The position numbers and the translations under genes are program-made. This document shows, in pieces, positions 24,373-38,702 of a stretch of 64,000 nucleotides of DNA (positions are counted from its first letter, which is position 1; the number at the start of each line of letters is the position of its first letter). Under the pieces are notes generated by a model. That model made no database searches and was not told the DNA's origin. It saw nothing but the letters and a program-made list of their open reading frames with translations. The DNA comes from Emmonsiellopsis sp. PD_33 (lineage: Eukaryota > Ascomycota > Eurotiomycetes > Onygenales > Ajellomycetaceae), in NCBI GenBank assembly GCA_032988165.1, contig JANTQF010000041.1:114942-178941 (forward strand). The letters are read 5' to 3'.

Positions 24373-25778
24373 CTTGATGCGGATTTAGTTGCTTCTTGGT
24401 TGTTTGAAAACTGCTACCGCGTACAGAGTTAGGAGAGGCGATATTTACGGTGGTGATGATATAAAATAAATAAACTTCGCACATGACATCAACAGAATAG
24501 GGTTCAGCATGTCCTTTTTGTCTCTCGACTGGTCTTGAATAACCGCTTTCCAAAAGTTTGTAGCTTCCTCGCCCTCTCCGGAATACGCATTCATTTTAAA
24601 TCAAAGATATATCATAGCGGGCAAAGCTGGCCAACAAAGAGCATCACATTGATTAGGGGTGTGGAAGAGGGAATTTAAAGTCATCATAAGGTCCTTCTTA
24701 CACGTTGATTCTTCCTGGATGGCATAGTTGCAAAATTGTGAAAGTCAATAAAAATATATATTATTTTTAATAAGAACACTCAACCCACAAAGGAAACCAC
24801 GAGATATTAAAAAGAATATCCATTTTATCCGGTCCTCAGCTATAACCAACATCTGAAAAACTATCAATAAACATAGCTGATATCCATCCAAGCCCCGAAA
24901 TAGAGGCGAAACCATTTATATACAGATGCCTAAGAAATACGAAAAAATGAAGCAACGCGGGCCAGGGGAGGGGAAGATAGTATCTCCCATTTCAACGATG
25001 CCAATGCAGAATCTATATTTGGAGATTTACACAGACAGGCAAATGCATTTTATGTCTCTATTTCCATCTCCTTCTAGCTATTCTTCTTTATTTCTTCTGT
25101 TGCCTGGTAGGAATGATTTGGTGTTCGCCATTCTGCTTGTTCGTACGAACTCCTATCGAAGTGTTAGGAGGGGTGTAGAAATGCTTCGAATCTCCCAGGC
25201 TGACGATTACCGATCCCTGCCAACGCGCCAATACAAAAATAGGTTCCTTCATACGGGAGGAGGCGGAAACTGCATGAATTATGGAAGGAAAAGGTTTAAG
25301 TTTTGATAAAACTGAGTTTGGTATTCTGCAGTAACAAAGACAAGAAATGCCATGCCTGCTACGCTAAAAAATGCTATGCTAAAAGCTTCCTCGAAAGAGG
25401 TAGAAGCAGCAAATAAAGAAGAAAAATCGTGCAATGCAAGTGTCGAGAGCTTAATAGCGCGCCGAGTCGATGGGGGGAGGGGGAAATGAGTAGATAAATG
25501 CTGCTGGAAGAAAAAACAGCTGATAATCCAAGGATGCGTCGTAGGTGGGAGGAATATATTGAGGGAATTTATCGCAATCCACCTTTGATCTCTTGGAACT
25601 GAAACTCCCTTCAAGCAGAGATATCAATCAAATCTCGAGCGGCTCCCTCTTTCCGCATTCGCCTCACCTGTGTAAATGAGAAGAACTTGCTAACAAGTGG
25701 CCGGCAGCCGAAGACATGCTGCGCTGTTCTCTGCTCTGGGATGCCCAAATCTGGACGAGATATGCTGTGGTGTGTAGT
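24373..25778. other. intergenic, no gene recognised
   Basis: Upstream region of the ligase-like gene and 3' flank of the Red1-like gene. A minus-strand frame starting with ATG at about 24,595 (MNAYSGEGEEATNFW) is coding-like for about 40 codons and then stops; it could be an unrecognised first exon, but I cannot connect it. Other open frames look random. Confidence 0.4.
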
Positions 25779-28700
25779 CTACAAGGCAAGGACGCGGGAA
25801 GAGTCATCCAGGAATCGTCTACGGTAGCCGACAATTTCCGTCGCAACAGTGTTGAAATCTTTCACCTTATCGCGACGCATGTCGGTAATGGTTTGCTTGA
25901 GTCCAGCGACATACTTTTCTTTCTCTTCCGCAGTTTTGCCTTCTCTCAGCGACCCCATTTCAACGAGGATTTTGTCGTCTGCGCGTTCACGGCGGTCCTA
26001 AGTTAGCTTATGGACGTGGATAGGGAAGGAAAAGGGAGGGGGGATATAGGGGCGAAAAGTGGAAAAAATGTGGCTAGGAAAAGTAAATGGACAATATAGT
26101 GAAGGAAATCTGAGAGTGGGAGAGAGCAAGGGAAGAGGTTATAGAAGTGTGAGGGGCAGGATCAAAGTCTCGACATCAACTCCGACGACGCACCACTCAA
26201 GCTCATGTCTCGGAAGTGCTGAAATTCACACGAATGGTCATTGCAGGCTCCACCTGCAGCCTCATAGGCGCATATGTACTTTTTCGGATCGATATTATGG
26301 CTGTATGTTAAGGATCGATAACCTCCATTGATATCTTCCGAATAGAGAGGATGATATCGATACGCTCTGAATAGCTTTAGTGGGCTATTATAAGGCGTAA
26401 AGTACCGATGTTGTCGTTCTGCATGGGTTTCATCCTATGCAATAAATTAGACTAGGTTGATATAGCTGCTATGAGGGGATGCTTAATACCTTGGCAGCTT
26501 CTAGTTCAACTATAGCCACAGGTTCCTGGGAATCTAAAGTCAGTGCGTCAACATCCCGAGTTAGACGAGGTGAGTACAAGTCCCCGTCCGTGGACTTTAA
26601 ACTATTGGGAGATGCAGGGCTAAACGGAGGCGTGTCTGTCGGATCGGGATTCTCTGCACCGAGGTCTGGCTCTGGCGGTTCATATGCGTCGGACCCAACA
26701 GAAGATTCTCGATAAAGCGCAGAACTTTCAGTGCTATCTGGCCGGGATTCAGGAGGAGCTGGTTCGTACTGATTGTCAGGTGGGGGTACCGGTTCTTCTA
26801 TCTGGGCTGGTCGCTCATCTACATCCATCATTTCAATATCCGTACGAGGTTCAGGAGACCGCCCTAGTGATTCATCAACAGATTGAGGTCCTGCGGGTGA
26901 TTGTTCTTGCTCTTCGTCCGACTCGTCCTCGGTACTTCCCATAGATTCATCCATAGCGGAACTGGAGCACGTCGTTCCATCATGGGCAATGTCACCGGGG
27001 GAAATGAAGTCCTCTTCTGATTTGGGGCGTTCTTCTGCGACTTTGTAAGGGCGAATGTTCATATCTATCGCCTCCTGGGATGTCCGCGGGAGAGTTCCAA
27101 AGCCCGGGAAGGCTGATTCTTCGGTAGTAGCCGGTGGAGCGGCGGCAAAGTCATGATCTCGGGCCATGCTATCGTTTGCTATAATCTCAGGGTTGATTTC
27201 ACCATCCAAGTCGGTTTCTTTTGGAATATTAGGTTGCAATAGGACTGGAAAATGGTGATCCAAGAAGTGAGTTTCCGAGATCTATGCCAAATCTACCAGG
27301 CATGAATGCATCCAAGTGGTAGAGGGGACAAATGAAAATGAAAATTGTTGAAATAGTGCTCACCTTGATTTTTGTTTCCATCTTCCGCCTCCTCCAAACG
27401 ATCCTTCGTTGCTTGGAGTTCCTCCATCGTTAATCCAGATGTTTCAATTCCAAGACTTTCGAGTTCTTCAACAAGTCGACGCTTTCCAGCTCTTCCTTTC
27501 TCGATCTCCGCAAGTAGTCTTTGCTCCTCCTCTCGGAATTTGGCTAATCTGGCAACGGATTTCTCCAACTCGGCTTCAAGTACAGGCAATCCGGATTCTA
27601 TTTCTTTCTTTCGTAGAAATTTCTGCCGCATAGATTCTAATTGGGAGGGGTCAAGAGAAGATTGTGACAAAACTGACTGGCTGCGCAAAGCACCAGGGGC
27701 AATTGGGCTTGACTCAATTGCGTAACCCACCCGGGTTTTTGGGCTTTTTGTAATAGGAGCAGAAAGTTCAGGCTGACTCACGGGGGCTTCGACATATCCA
27801 GTTTCGGTTATCGGTTGCAATTGGGGCTCTTGATGACTTGGAATGGATGGACTCTCGTCGGCGGAGGTTGTCATTGAGCGAGCTGAGACACTGGGGGACT
27901 CGACTCTGCTGGCAGCTTGTTTTTCTTTATGTTTTTCTTTGTGGCGTCTCTCTAACTCTGCTATTTTCTGGCGCATGGCCAAGATTTCCATATTTTTCAC
28001 GTGGAGATCGGCCTGTTCCTTTCCTCGGCCGGGCGTCTGAGGGCCTACCAGCGCCGGGGTAGATCGATGTGAATAATTGCGGGAAGGCAGATCAAAGAGA
28101 GGAGGAAAGTCTCGCATAGTAGGTTGAGTAGGTGGCGGATTTTTGTCGGATTGAGCGACCGGAAGTTGCGGCGTAGACAACTGGTGTTCGGTACTATCAC
28201 CATCGGAACCGTACATGAATTCATCCTCACTGATGTCGATAATCACTCTGTGTTCAGTACTTGGTTGTTTTGGCTCCTGTCCAAATTGTTTCTGCTGAGG
28301 GGCAGGGCTAGGCTCGTCAGTAAAGTCCGAGGCCCTAGGCCGCTTTCGCGGGGCGCGGATCTTTGTGGATTTTTGTTCACTCGTGGGTACCAAATCATTG
28401 GAATTTGTTGAAAGCTTCTTGTTCTCAACGTTCGTAGGTTCGGAACTGGTCATGAACAATCCCGGAATACGAGCTGTGGTTGCTTGGTCTGGTTCAGGAG
28501 GGCGGTCAGGCAGCGGGTGACTTAGGGATGAGGGTAACTGGGATGGTTGGGATGAAGGCTGTAGAACGGGTCTTTGAGAGGATCCGCTCGCGGTGATTGC
28601 TAGTTGAGTGGCAGATGGGGACTCGGTAGCAGCCCGGGTTTGGCTTCTCATGAGGCCTTGTTTTTTTAACTGTTCCATTCGTTGCCGGGCCAGCTCAGTT

Positions 28701-30341
28701 TGCGCCTTGTTCCTCTCCTTCATTCTGCTCTCAGTTGGGACCTGTTGTGATTGCGGAGCTGATACCTCTGTGTCTATAGCAGCTGAGGTACCAGATATAA
28801 GGGAATGTCTCGGTGACGTAGTGGCTTCGGGAGATTGAGCAGGAGATTTGGCTGCTTCTGCGCCAGTGGGAGGTTTTCCAGCTTTCGCAGCAAGCATGCG
28901 AGCAATCACATCCTTGCGCTCCAATGGTTTACCTGAGTTGGGGGCCGGTACATTCTTCGTTTCCTTTGTCGGTGGTAAGGTCGATTTGCTGACAGAATCC
29001 TGAGTTGCTTCAGTGGATGGTCTAGGTGCGCTAGATTTCCCGGCTGATGTTGAGGCCTCACTAATCCGCGCCTCGACCTTGGAAGGGGGAGCAATAACTG
29101 CCTTAGCTGTAGACGTTATTCCATCGGCGGATTGGCCCGAAGTAGGAGGGGGGACTGTAGTTCCCTGCTCTTTAGCTCGCGTGGGAGTGATCTTGAGTCC
29201 GATTTCGTCATAAAGCCGTTTGAGAATTATAGGATCAATGCCCTCATTTACAAGCTCATCGTACTTGATATTGTGAGGAGCAAGACCCAGTAGCGCCCCT
29301 TGTGCTTGGATTCGCAATTGTGCTGGAGATTTGCCATTCCAAGGGTTTTTCTGGTTCCCTTCCCCATTAGACATATCCGGCTTCTGGCGCCGTGCGGGTG
29401 ACTGAATGGAAGGGCTAGACAAGGCTTCGGGACGACCTTTGATTTCCGAGTTCGTCAAGGCGGGTGAATTAGCAAAACCTAGATTATTATGAGCGTGCTT
29501 CCTGTATACGTTTTGAACGAGGTTTTACCTGGCTCGACATATTTTTGGTCTCTGCTAGGACGGTTTATAATACTTTGTTTGTTCGTTTGCAAGGTCTGAG
29601 ATTTTTCGAGACGATCTGGTCCTGGGTGGGCATTTCGAGAACTTTTACCAGGGCCTGATATATTAGAAAGTGGGACTGGCTCTGCAAAAGGTGTTAGATC
29701 GTTAAAAAGAGGTTAAGAGAAGGGTAAAGATACATACCTTTGTCGTCGTCATCACGATATTGTCTGCGACTTCCATCTACGCGATACGAGGGAGCGTTTT
29801 GCTTCGTTTTAAAATTTCGATAATCGTCAAGCCCAGATGACTCTTCCTCAATCTCACCATTACTCAGCTCACCCTCTTCCTTATCTCCTAGCTCCATCGG
29901 TTCTGGTGACTCAGGTGGCTCAGAGCGAACATGTTCATATGATTCCTTCATCATCGAATCCGCCGGAATCATTGAGGAAACTACAGGGCGATTGTGCTGC
30001 GCTGGAATAGGAGGGTACTGGGGGAAGCCGACGGGAGCGGTAAAATTAGGTGCGTATGGATCCCCCTGGTAAGGGGAGGGCGGAAATGGAGGAATGAAGG
30101 GAAACGGTGGATTAAACGGTAGGGGCAGGTTGGTGTTTCCAGAAAGCCCTGGAATCTGGGTATTCATATTGAAATTGGAAGCGTTCGTCGCGTAAGCTGG
30201 ATGCGGAGGCGGGATAGGAGGCGGAGGTAGGTATGCATCTTGGGCCTCAAGCGATGAACCGGTGGAATGGTCTTGTGGCCACTGCTGCGCAGAGCCATAA
30301 GGAACCCCGAACGAAGGAGTGGGCGGGTAATTGGACGACAT
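25779..30341 (-). CDS. Red1-like C3H1 zinc-finger scaffold (MTREC/NURS type)
   Basis: Six exons: 30341-29738, 29681-29529, 29478-27364, 27244-26490, 26434-26194, 25978-25779 (1,355 residues; all phases agree). The N-terminus is proline-rich and disordered. Residues about 860-955 form a long charged coiled coil. Residues about 1,230-1,285 form the conserved module FTPYNSPLKLFRAYRYHP ... SLTYSHNIDP, ending in a C-C-C-H zinc finger (CAYEAAGGACNDHSCEFQHF). That module defines Red1/ZFC3H1 homologues. In fission yeast Red1 is the core of the nuclear RNA-surveillance complex that hands transcripts to the exosome; I infer the same role. The last exon follows an unusually long 215-bp intron and adds a conserved basic helix. 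The gene faces the myosin gene head to head. Confidence 0.85.
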
Positions 30342-31185
30342 CCTGTGATTGTGACAGATGTGATAAGTTCAGATTGCTTTGCTGGCGCTTAAAATGTGAG
30401 GGAACCTCTTCAGGCCTTCGAACAAGTTAGAATGGTCTTAAATGCCAATATTGCTGTGCCAGTGCAAATTACGCGTCGATATGGTCGTAGCTACTAAGAG
30501 CCTCTGGCCGCAACATAACACTCCCGATGTCCACACAAATATATGGGTGCGTGGGATGCGGTAGAACGCCAGCAACACTTGGTGAATTGTGGAGTCCGAG
30601 CTCATCAACACCAAAGCAGAAGCATCATGGGAATCGGTGCCGCAGCTAGATACAGCGCGACATATGGCGTATCAGTGAAGCAGCGGGAACTGGGTGCGCG
30701 AGGGAGGTGGAGAGAGAGCGGATGAAAAGCAGAGAAGTTGGAGAGCAGAGCAGAGACGAATCCGCGCCAACTCGTGAAATTTCTCCAGGACAGGCGATGC
30801 ACGTGACCCGGGCGGCAACGAGCGCCAAGCGCCTTAGCGCGGGTGCACGGGCCACGACGTAAACAAAGTAAACAAACACACCTAAGTAGATGGAGGCAGC
30901 TCCGGCTGGCAGTTCTCTCGACGACCAGTTCAACATCCGCCTCACGGGAGCCTCTGTGCTGTGATCAGAGGAGGAGTCCGCTACGTCTTGCTTTTTGTTT
31001 TTTGCTCTTCTTTTCCGTGCCGAGTTTTGCTGTCCTTTGAAACCCCTGTCCTATTTGCTTCCGTTGCTTTCGTCTCTCCGCAGTGCTGTTCGGCCACTAC
31101 TAACCAAGGATCCAAAGCACCGAGGACCACAGCTGCAAATTCATGAACCCGGACTTTCCTTAGATTAGATTTGAGTCTATTCACA
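30342..31185. promoter_or_regulatory. divergent promoter region, Red1-like / myosin
   Basis: 844 bp between two diverging start codons. It contains no supported gene; short open frames on both strands conflict. CT-rich and GC-rich stretches alternate (30,700-30,860; 30,990-31,080). Both 5' UTRs and promoters must lie here. I see no clear TATA box. Confidence 0.6.
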
Positions 31186-34100
31186 ATGGCTCCCCCTCTT
31201 CCTTTAGGCTCGCCTGCGAGGCACAACAACCCGTTTAGTCGCGGCTCGCCTTCCCCGTCTCCGCAGCCCCCACCAGCGTCTATATCCACGTCCACCAGAC
31301 CCAAATCTGTCTCATTCACCTCCCCGGTATCAGCAGAGCCAGCCGGGCATAGTCGCAATGCGCCATACTCTCCAATTAATCTAGGAGCACTATCTCCGTC
31401 TCACGGCAGACAACGCTCCAATTCAAGAAATAGCATAGCAAGCTCGAACACATTTGCCCCGCAGTTTATAAAATCAGAAGAGCTGAGAAGGGGGGCTGAC
31501 CAGATCCGTGGAATAGAAGGCGACAATGACTTTTCTGGCAAGAGATATGTCTGGCTGAGGGACACAGAGAAGGCATTCGTCCGGGGAATGGTGGTGGAGG
31601 AAATGGACGGTGGACACCTATTAGTCCAATGCGATGACGGCAGTGTATGTTCCAGACTTCTACCTAGGATACTCCATCATTACTGTACTGACCGTCTCTT
31701 AAACTATAGCAACGGGAGGTTGATTCCGAGAATGTTGATAAAGTCAATCCTGCCAAATTTGACAAAGCGGACGACATGGCGGAGCTTACACACCTGAACG
31801 AGGGTTCTGTCGTTCACAACCTGCACACGCGATATAAGTCGGATCTGATATATGTAAGTAAATCTCTCGCATACGCGGTATTCCAATTTAATTTGGGGGA
31901 TCATATATTAATCAGAGGCTATAGACATACTCCGGGCTGTTTTTGGTTACAGTCAATCCCTACTGTCCGTTACCCATCTACACAAACGAATATATCAAGT
32001 TATACAAGGGACAAACAAGGGAAGACACCCGCCCACACATCTTCGCCATGGCAGATCAGGCTTTTCGAAACCTTGTGGAGGAGGGACAGAACCAGAGTAT
32101 ATTGGTGACGTAGGTTTCAACCTCGCGCCTTGTCTAGTTGTCGTCAGCTAATGGTTATACAGGGGTGAATCTGGAGCGGGTAAAACAGAAAACACCAAAA
32201 AGGTCATTCAATACCTCGCGGCTGTCGCGTCCTCAGACGCACAACAAGGACGATCTACGGGAAAGCAGTATTCCAGTCTTTCCCAACAGATCCTCAGGGC
32301 AAATCCAATCCTCGAAGCTTTCGGCAACGCACAGACTGTGAGAAATAATAACTCCTCTCGCTTTGGGAAATTCATACGAATAGAATTTTCACGGACTGGC
32401 CAAATATGTGGAGCTTTTATCGACTGGTACCTTTTGGAAAAGTCCCGTGTTGTGAAGCTAAACGCCCAGGAACGTAGCTACCACATATTTTACCAACTAC
32501 TACGCGGAGCGGACCCACAGTTAAGGCAGCACCTCCGACTTTCTGACCTCGAGGTTGAGGATTTTGGCTATACTCGAGATGGGAATGATTCAATCACAGG
32601 AGTATCTGACCTTGATGAGTGGAATTCTCTCATGGAAGCCTTCAGAATTATGAACTTCTCTGATGACGACCAATTGTCGATACTCCGAACCGTGGCAGCA
32701 GTCATGCATCTAGGAAACATTACCGTCAGCAAAGAAAGCTTGCGGGCTGATCAAGCAACCCTTACGTCGGACGGCTATGATAGCGCCGCAGCCGCTTGTC
32801 AACTGCTTGGGATTCCTGTGGATCCCTTTGTAAAAGGCTTGCTGCATCCCAAAGTCAAAGCGGGGAGAGAGTGGGTAGAGAAGGTTCAGACTCCCGAGCA
32901 AGTTCGTCTCGCGATAGATGCCCTCGCAAAAGGTATCTACGAACGCGGATTCGGTGACCTTGTGACTCGAATCAATGACCAGCTTGATCGTAGCGGTACA
33001 GGAGGTGACGACAGTTATTTTATCGGTGTTCTTGATATCGCAGGGTTTGAAATTTTTGAAAATAACAGCTTCGAACAACTCTGCATCAACTATACCAACG
33101 AAAAACTACAGCAATTCTTCAACCATCACATGTTTGTTCTGGAACAAGAAGAGTATGCCAGAGAGCAGATCGAGTGGCAGTTCATTGACTTCGGGAAAGA
33201 CCTTCAGCCGACGATTGATCTTATCGAATTGCCTAACCCCATTGGTATATTTTCCTGCCTGGATGAGGATTCTGTAATGCCAAAAGCCACAGATAAATCA
33301 TTTACTGAAAAGCTTCATTCGTTGTGGGACCGAAAATCTCCGAAATACCGCTCCTCGCGCCTGAGTCAGGGATTTGTGCTCACCCATTATGCCGCTGAAG
33401 TCGAATATTCCACAGATGGTTGGCTGGAAAAGAACAAGGACCCCCTTAACGACAATGTCACGCGCCTATTATCCTCATCAAGCGATAAGCATGTCGCCAA
33501 TTTGTTTGCTGACTGCGCCGATTCCGAGGAAGAACATGGCTTGTCAAAGAGTCGTGTCAAGAAGGGATTATTCCGTACGGTGGCGCAGCGACACAAAGAG
33601 CAGCTATCAAGTCTTATGGCTCAGTTACATTCTACCCATCCTCATTTTGTCCGATGTATCCTGCCAAATCACAAGAAGAGACCTAAACTCTTTAATGGTC
33701 CTTTGGTTCTGGACCAACTTCGCTGCAACGGTGTGCTGGAAGGTATTCGGATTGCTCGTACTGGATTCCCTAATCGCCTTTCATTCACCGAGTTCCGCCA
33801 GCGCTACGAGGTCCTTTGCCCTGGAATGCCTAGGGGATACCTGGACGGCCAAAGCGCAGCCAAGATTATAGTGGAAAAACTTGGCTTGGACACTGCCCTG
33901 TACCGTGTGGGTCTGACAAAGATGTTCTTCCGGGCTGGCGTACTTGCAGAGCTTGAAGAACAAAGAGATGCTCTTATTCGTGATATCATGACAAGATTCC
34001 AGTCGATTTCCAGAGGATTTGTACAAAGACGTGTCGCCAATAAACGCTTGTACCGCGCTGAAGCCACCCGTATTATTCAACGAAATTTTCACGTCTATCT

Positions 34101-37100
34101 AGATCTAAAGTCTTCTCCGTGGTGGACTCTGTTTGTTCGAATGAAGCCGCTTCTGGGAGAAACGCGAACTGCAGGAGAAGTCAAAAAACGCGACGAGCGA
34201 ATTCGTATGCTTGAAGAAAAAGCGCATAATGACCTCGCAGAGCACCAAAGGTTGGAAGAAGAGCGGCGACGGGCTGATGTCGAAGTACAGCGAGTAATCA
34301 AGACTCTCGAAAGCGAGCGAGCTCTGGCCCTCGATAAGGACGAAATTTTCAAACGGCTTCAACTTCGGGAGATTGAGCTCACTGAAAAACTTGCTGGTGC
34401 AATCGCGGATCAGGAGAGCTTGGAAGATCAGCTGGACGAGTTGATAGCATCGAAAAAGAAAATAGAAGAAGAGCTGGAAATTCGCCGCTCCCAGCTGGAG
34501 CAAGCTGCCCAGATAATGAGTCGTCTTGAGTCTGAGAAAAAGGATCTCCAAGGCCAAATTTCGAGGCTTAATAACCAGCTGCAGGATGTAGAGAATACCC
34601 ACCAAAAGCGCGATGACGAGGTTAATGATCTTTCCCAGGAGATTAAGATGCTGAACAGCCACCTTTCCCTGAAGGAGCGAAAGTTGCAAGACCTGGAGGC
34701 CAAACTGCTCAAATCCGACCAGGATCTGGACATCAAGCTTGCTAATACATCGAAAGAGCTCGCGGTCTCCAAAAAGCAAGTCAAGGACCTACTGGATGAG
34801 AATCGCTCAATTCGTCAACAGATCTCTGACTTGTCATCCACGTCAACTGGGTATGAGGAATTGGTCAGACGCAAGGAAGGGGAACTTTCAGTTCTTCGTG
34901 GAGATGTTAAGAGATTCGAGTCGGAGAAGGAATCCCTCGAAGCTGAAAAGTCCACACTCGCATCTCGACATAGTGACATGCAACAACGGCTGCGCGAGGT
35001 GCAAGCTCAGATGGACGCCATGACTTCAGAGAAAAAGAACCTCGAACGTGAGGTAGTGGATGTTAAAAAGCTGCTCGAAACCAAGATTTCTGAAGATGCT
35101 GAGGCTGGACAAAGTCGGAAGATGCTTGATCAACAAGTGAAGGATCTCAAGGCCCAACTGTACCAAGTGCAGACCGATCTTAGCCGCGAACGACAATCGA
35201 GGGATGATGTGCAGATACTGGGCGAACACAAGTACTCCCAACTCAAACAAGAATTCGAAAATCTCAATGAATCCAAGATCACCATCGAGAAAGAAATGTA
35301 CATCCAGCAAGACACACTGCGGCGATCTACGGAAGCTCGCGCCGCTGCAGAGGAGTCGCGCAAGGAGTTACAAAAAGAGTTGATAAAGCTGCGAGAGCGT
35401 TTTACCCAGGCTGAGAGTGCCCGCTTGGATGCGGAAAATGTTCTCGAGAAAAAGCTTGCGGTACAAGCGAACGACCGACAAGCAAGCTTGCGACGGGACC
35501 TCGACGCCCAAGCCAAAGCCCTTGATGAGACAGAAGCTGAACGGGCTCGGCTTGCCACCCAGGTTCAGAACTTGACGCGAACAATGGCAGAGTCCGAGAC
35601 TTTCCGTATCCGCCATGACCAAAATAAGGAGCGCTTGGAACGGGAGTTGGTCACGATCAAAGGAAGACTCACTGCGTCGGAAAATGATAACCGTGCCCTG
35701 CTTAACAAAATCCAACAAAAGAATCTTGACATTGCTCGTTCGAATTCTCGTGCCGGTGACACCCAACGATCGAGGATGGTGCAACTCCAAAACGAAAAGT
35801 CCCGTCTGGAGGAGCAAAGCAAACAGCTTTCACGACAGCTAGGAGATGCTCAACTATCAATCACGTCGCTAGAGAAGCAGAAGGAGAAGCTCGCGCTCAG
35901 TGTCGAAGATCTGAACCACGAAGTGACCAGGGAACATAAGGCCACTCGCAGCGCGGAGAAGGCAGCGTCAACGGCCAACATCCAGCTGGCTGAAGCTAAC
36001 AGAAATCTCGAAACTGAGCGGCAATTAAGAACCCAGGCGCAAGCCAACACACGAAAACTTCAAGCTTCGGTTGACCAAGCAAACAAGGAACTTCAAGACT
36101 GCCACAATCAGCTAATGCTCCTACATAAGGTGTTTGATCCGGACGCCAACGAAAATCCAACTTCTTGGGAGGCTGTAAAACCGGATCTGTCTAAAAAAGT
36201 TGATCTAGCGGCTGTGTTGGAGTCGGTCCAAAACAAGCTCCGAGTAACTGAGGAGAAACGTGCTCGTGCTGAGAGCCAGCTTGCCGAAATGCGCCAACGC
36301 CATGCGGAAGAGATGGCGGAACTCGATGCTAGATATTCTTCTTCTAAACGGGCGTTGCTTGAGGAAATCGACCAGAACCAAGTTGCTGTGTCACGCTCTC
36401 CAACCCATTTCCGAAAGAATTCGGAGCCCGTCAAGCGATATTCCAATCCCTCCACTCCAAATCGTCGCTTCAACTTTGCCGACGGGGCCAATGACTCTGC
36501 TCGCTCCGATCGCACCGTTGACACTGTCGCTTACCAGAAGCGAATGGATGCGGCTGCTGAGATCGAGATGCTTCAAAACCAACTTCAGCTTACCGAGATG
36601 CAGAACCGCCATCTGCAAAGTCAACTTGAGAGATCAACACCGGCCCGCGACACTTGGCAAGACGAAAGCCCTTCGGTTCGACGGATGCAACTCCTTGAGC
36701 GCGAAAACGGTCGTCTCCACGAAAAGCTTGACGACTCTGCCAAGAAGGTATCTGCTCTGGAAAGGAGTATTCATACTGGCGAGTTGACGCTTCGTGACGT
36801 TCAAGCCAAATCTCATGAGGAACTGTATGACCTCCTCAACTCGCAGGAGCAGTCGAGGAAGTCATTGTTGCAGGTACACAAGAGCGCCTTGGCTGACCTG
36901 ACTGATGCCAAGAGCCAGTTTGAAAGGATTAAGCATGCACGAGCAGCCATGGAAGTCGAACTACGTGATTCTAACTCTGAGTTAAGAGAAATACAGCTTG
37001 CCAGAGAGCAAGATGCTACTAGTCGGGCCCAGTTACTCCAGGAGTTTTCTGATCTTCAAATCCGCCTGGATGCAGAGACGTCCAAAGTTGTTGACCTAAC

Positions 37101-38702
37101 CTCGAGTCTTAGCCTTTATAAGAGCCGCGCAGACGAGTACTTTGGGAAGCTTGAACAAGCCGAGATCGCCGTTTTGAAAGCAACCCGAGCCGAGCAATTT
37201 GCCAAAACGCAAGCTAAGGAAGCCGAAGACACATGCGCTACTATCATGTCGGAACGCAAGCAGATGGACAATCTGGTTGAGGATCTCCAGCGCCAAACAC
37301 AGTCTTATGAGGAGAAGGTTGAGGACCTCGCTGCTGATCTTGATGCAGCACTCCAAGCCAAGAGAAGACTTCAACATGAGCTTGAAGATTACCGCAGCCA
37401 GCGTGCCATTGACATCGAAGACAAGGAAACCTCCATGGAGCAAACAAGGAAGAAATACCAGATGGAATTCTCGACTCTTACCAACGAGATTGAAATCGAG
37501 CGTGAGAACGTGCTTCACATCCGTGGCGAAAACACTCGATTGAGAGAAGAGATCGAGGAGCTCCGGTCCAAATGGGACGATGAGGTTCTGAATAGCTCGA
37601 CCTGGGCCAAGGAGAAATCGCGCTTGGAGATGACGTTGCAGGATTTATCGACTTCCCGGGATGAAGCTGTCAACGCGCATAATGACGCACAGAGCAAGGT
37701 CGTGTCTCTTTTGTCCCAAGTTCGCGGTCTTCGAACATCTGTCGATGATGTTTCTGCAGAGCGAGATGCACTTCTCAAAGAGAAGAGAAGTCTTGAAACG
37801 CGCCTAAATGAAGCAGGTGATCGTTTAGCTGAACTTGCTCAAGGCGATAGTCCCCAGATGCGCAATGCTGCTGAAATGGACCGTGAGCTGCTTGAACTGA
37901 AGACTAAACTTGCTCAGCAAGAGGATCTATCCTCGGCCGCGGTTGGGAAGATGAGGCGAGCCGAAGCCTTGGCAACTGAAATACAGAAGGAGATTGTGGC
38001 TGAGCGCGAATCGACTGCTCAACTTTTCAAGGAGAAGGCGGCTTTGGAAAAACAGCTCAGGGAGGCACAGTTGCGATGTGTTGATTTGGAAACAAAGGGA
38101 TACTCCTCTGCCAGCCAGGATGTTAGATTCCTGCACAAGCGGATCCAAGAGGTGAGGAATTGCCCATTTAATGCGATCATAATTAGGTGTACACATGCTA
38201 ACAATTAATACAGCTTGAAACCCAACTGGATGATCAGGAATCGAAGCGAAATGCGGAGCTGCGCTCCGTCCGGAACGTCGACCGTACCGTGAAGGACCTC
38301 CAATCCCAAATCGATCGCCGTGAGAAGGTCAACACCCAGCTGACCGATGATATCAACAAGTCCCGCGACAAGATCGAGCGGCTACTACAGACTATTGATG
38401 AACTTCAATCCAGCGATTCAGAAAATCAACTCCAGGCACGTCGAGCTGAGCGGGAACTGCGGGAGGAACGAGAAAAGTCTCTTCGCCTGGAACGCGAGTT
38501 GGAAGGCTGGAAGGGTCTCCGGGTGGAAAGGGGTAGTGCCATTGGGCGCACCGGTACCATGACTGGGCTAAGTGAGATTGGGGGTGATCGATATGGTACC
38601 AACGGAAGTCGACGCGGGAGTGGTGTCTTCGTCGGTCCGGGCCCCAATGGCCCAATCGAAATTCCTCAGCGGAAGATAAGTAACACGAAAGGCTTCCTAT
38701 AA
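31186..38702 (+). CDS. class II myosin heavy chain
   Basis: Five exons: 31186-31644, 31710-31853, 31925-32109, 32163-38151, 38214-38702 (2,421 residues). A disordered serine/proline-rich head (residues 1-110) precedes an SH3-like segment and the motor. The motor shows the P-loop GESGAGKT (about 264-271), switch I NNNSSRFGKF, switch II DIAGFEIF (about 556), and the SH helix region LRCNGVLEGIRIARTGFP (about 790). A degenerate IQ helix lies around residue 875. About 1,450 residues of heptad-rich coiled coil follow, then a short non-helical tail. This is the actin-ring/septation motor of filamentous fungi (MyoB/Myo1 type), a dimer working with light chains at the cell cortex. Start chosen at ATG in CACAATGG context. 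A break in the coiled coil near 36,400 (serine/proline-rich) may be a hinge. Confidence 0.95.

Noticed and set aside
34105..38208. Long antisense open frames under the myosin coiled coil
   Set aside because: They are shadows of the strongly biased Glu/Lys/Gln/Leu codon pattern on the plus strand.
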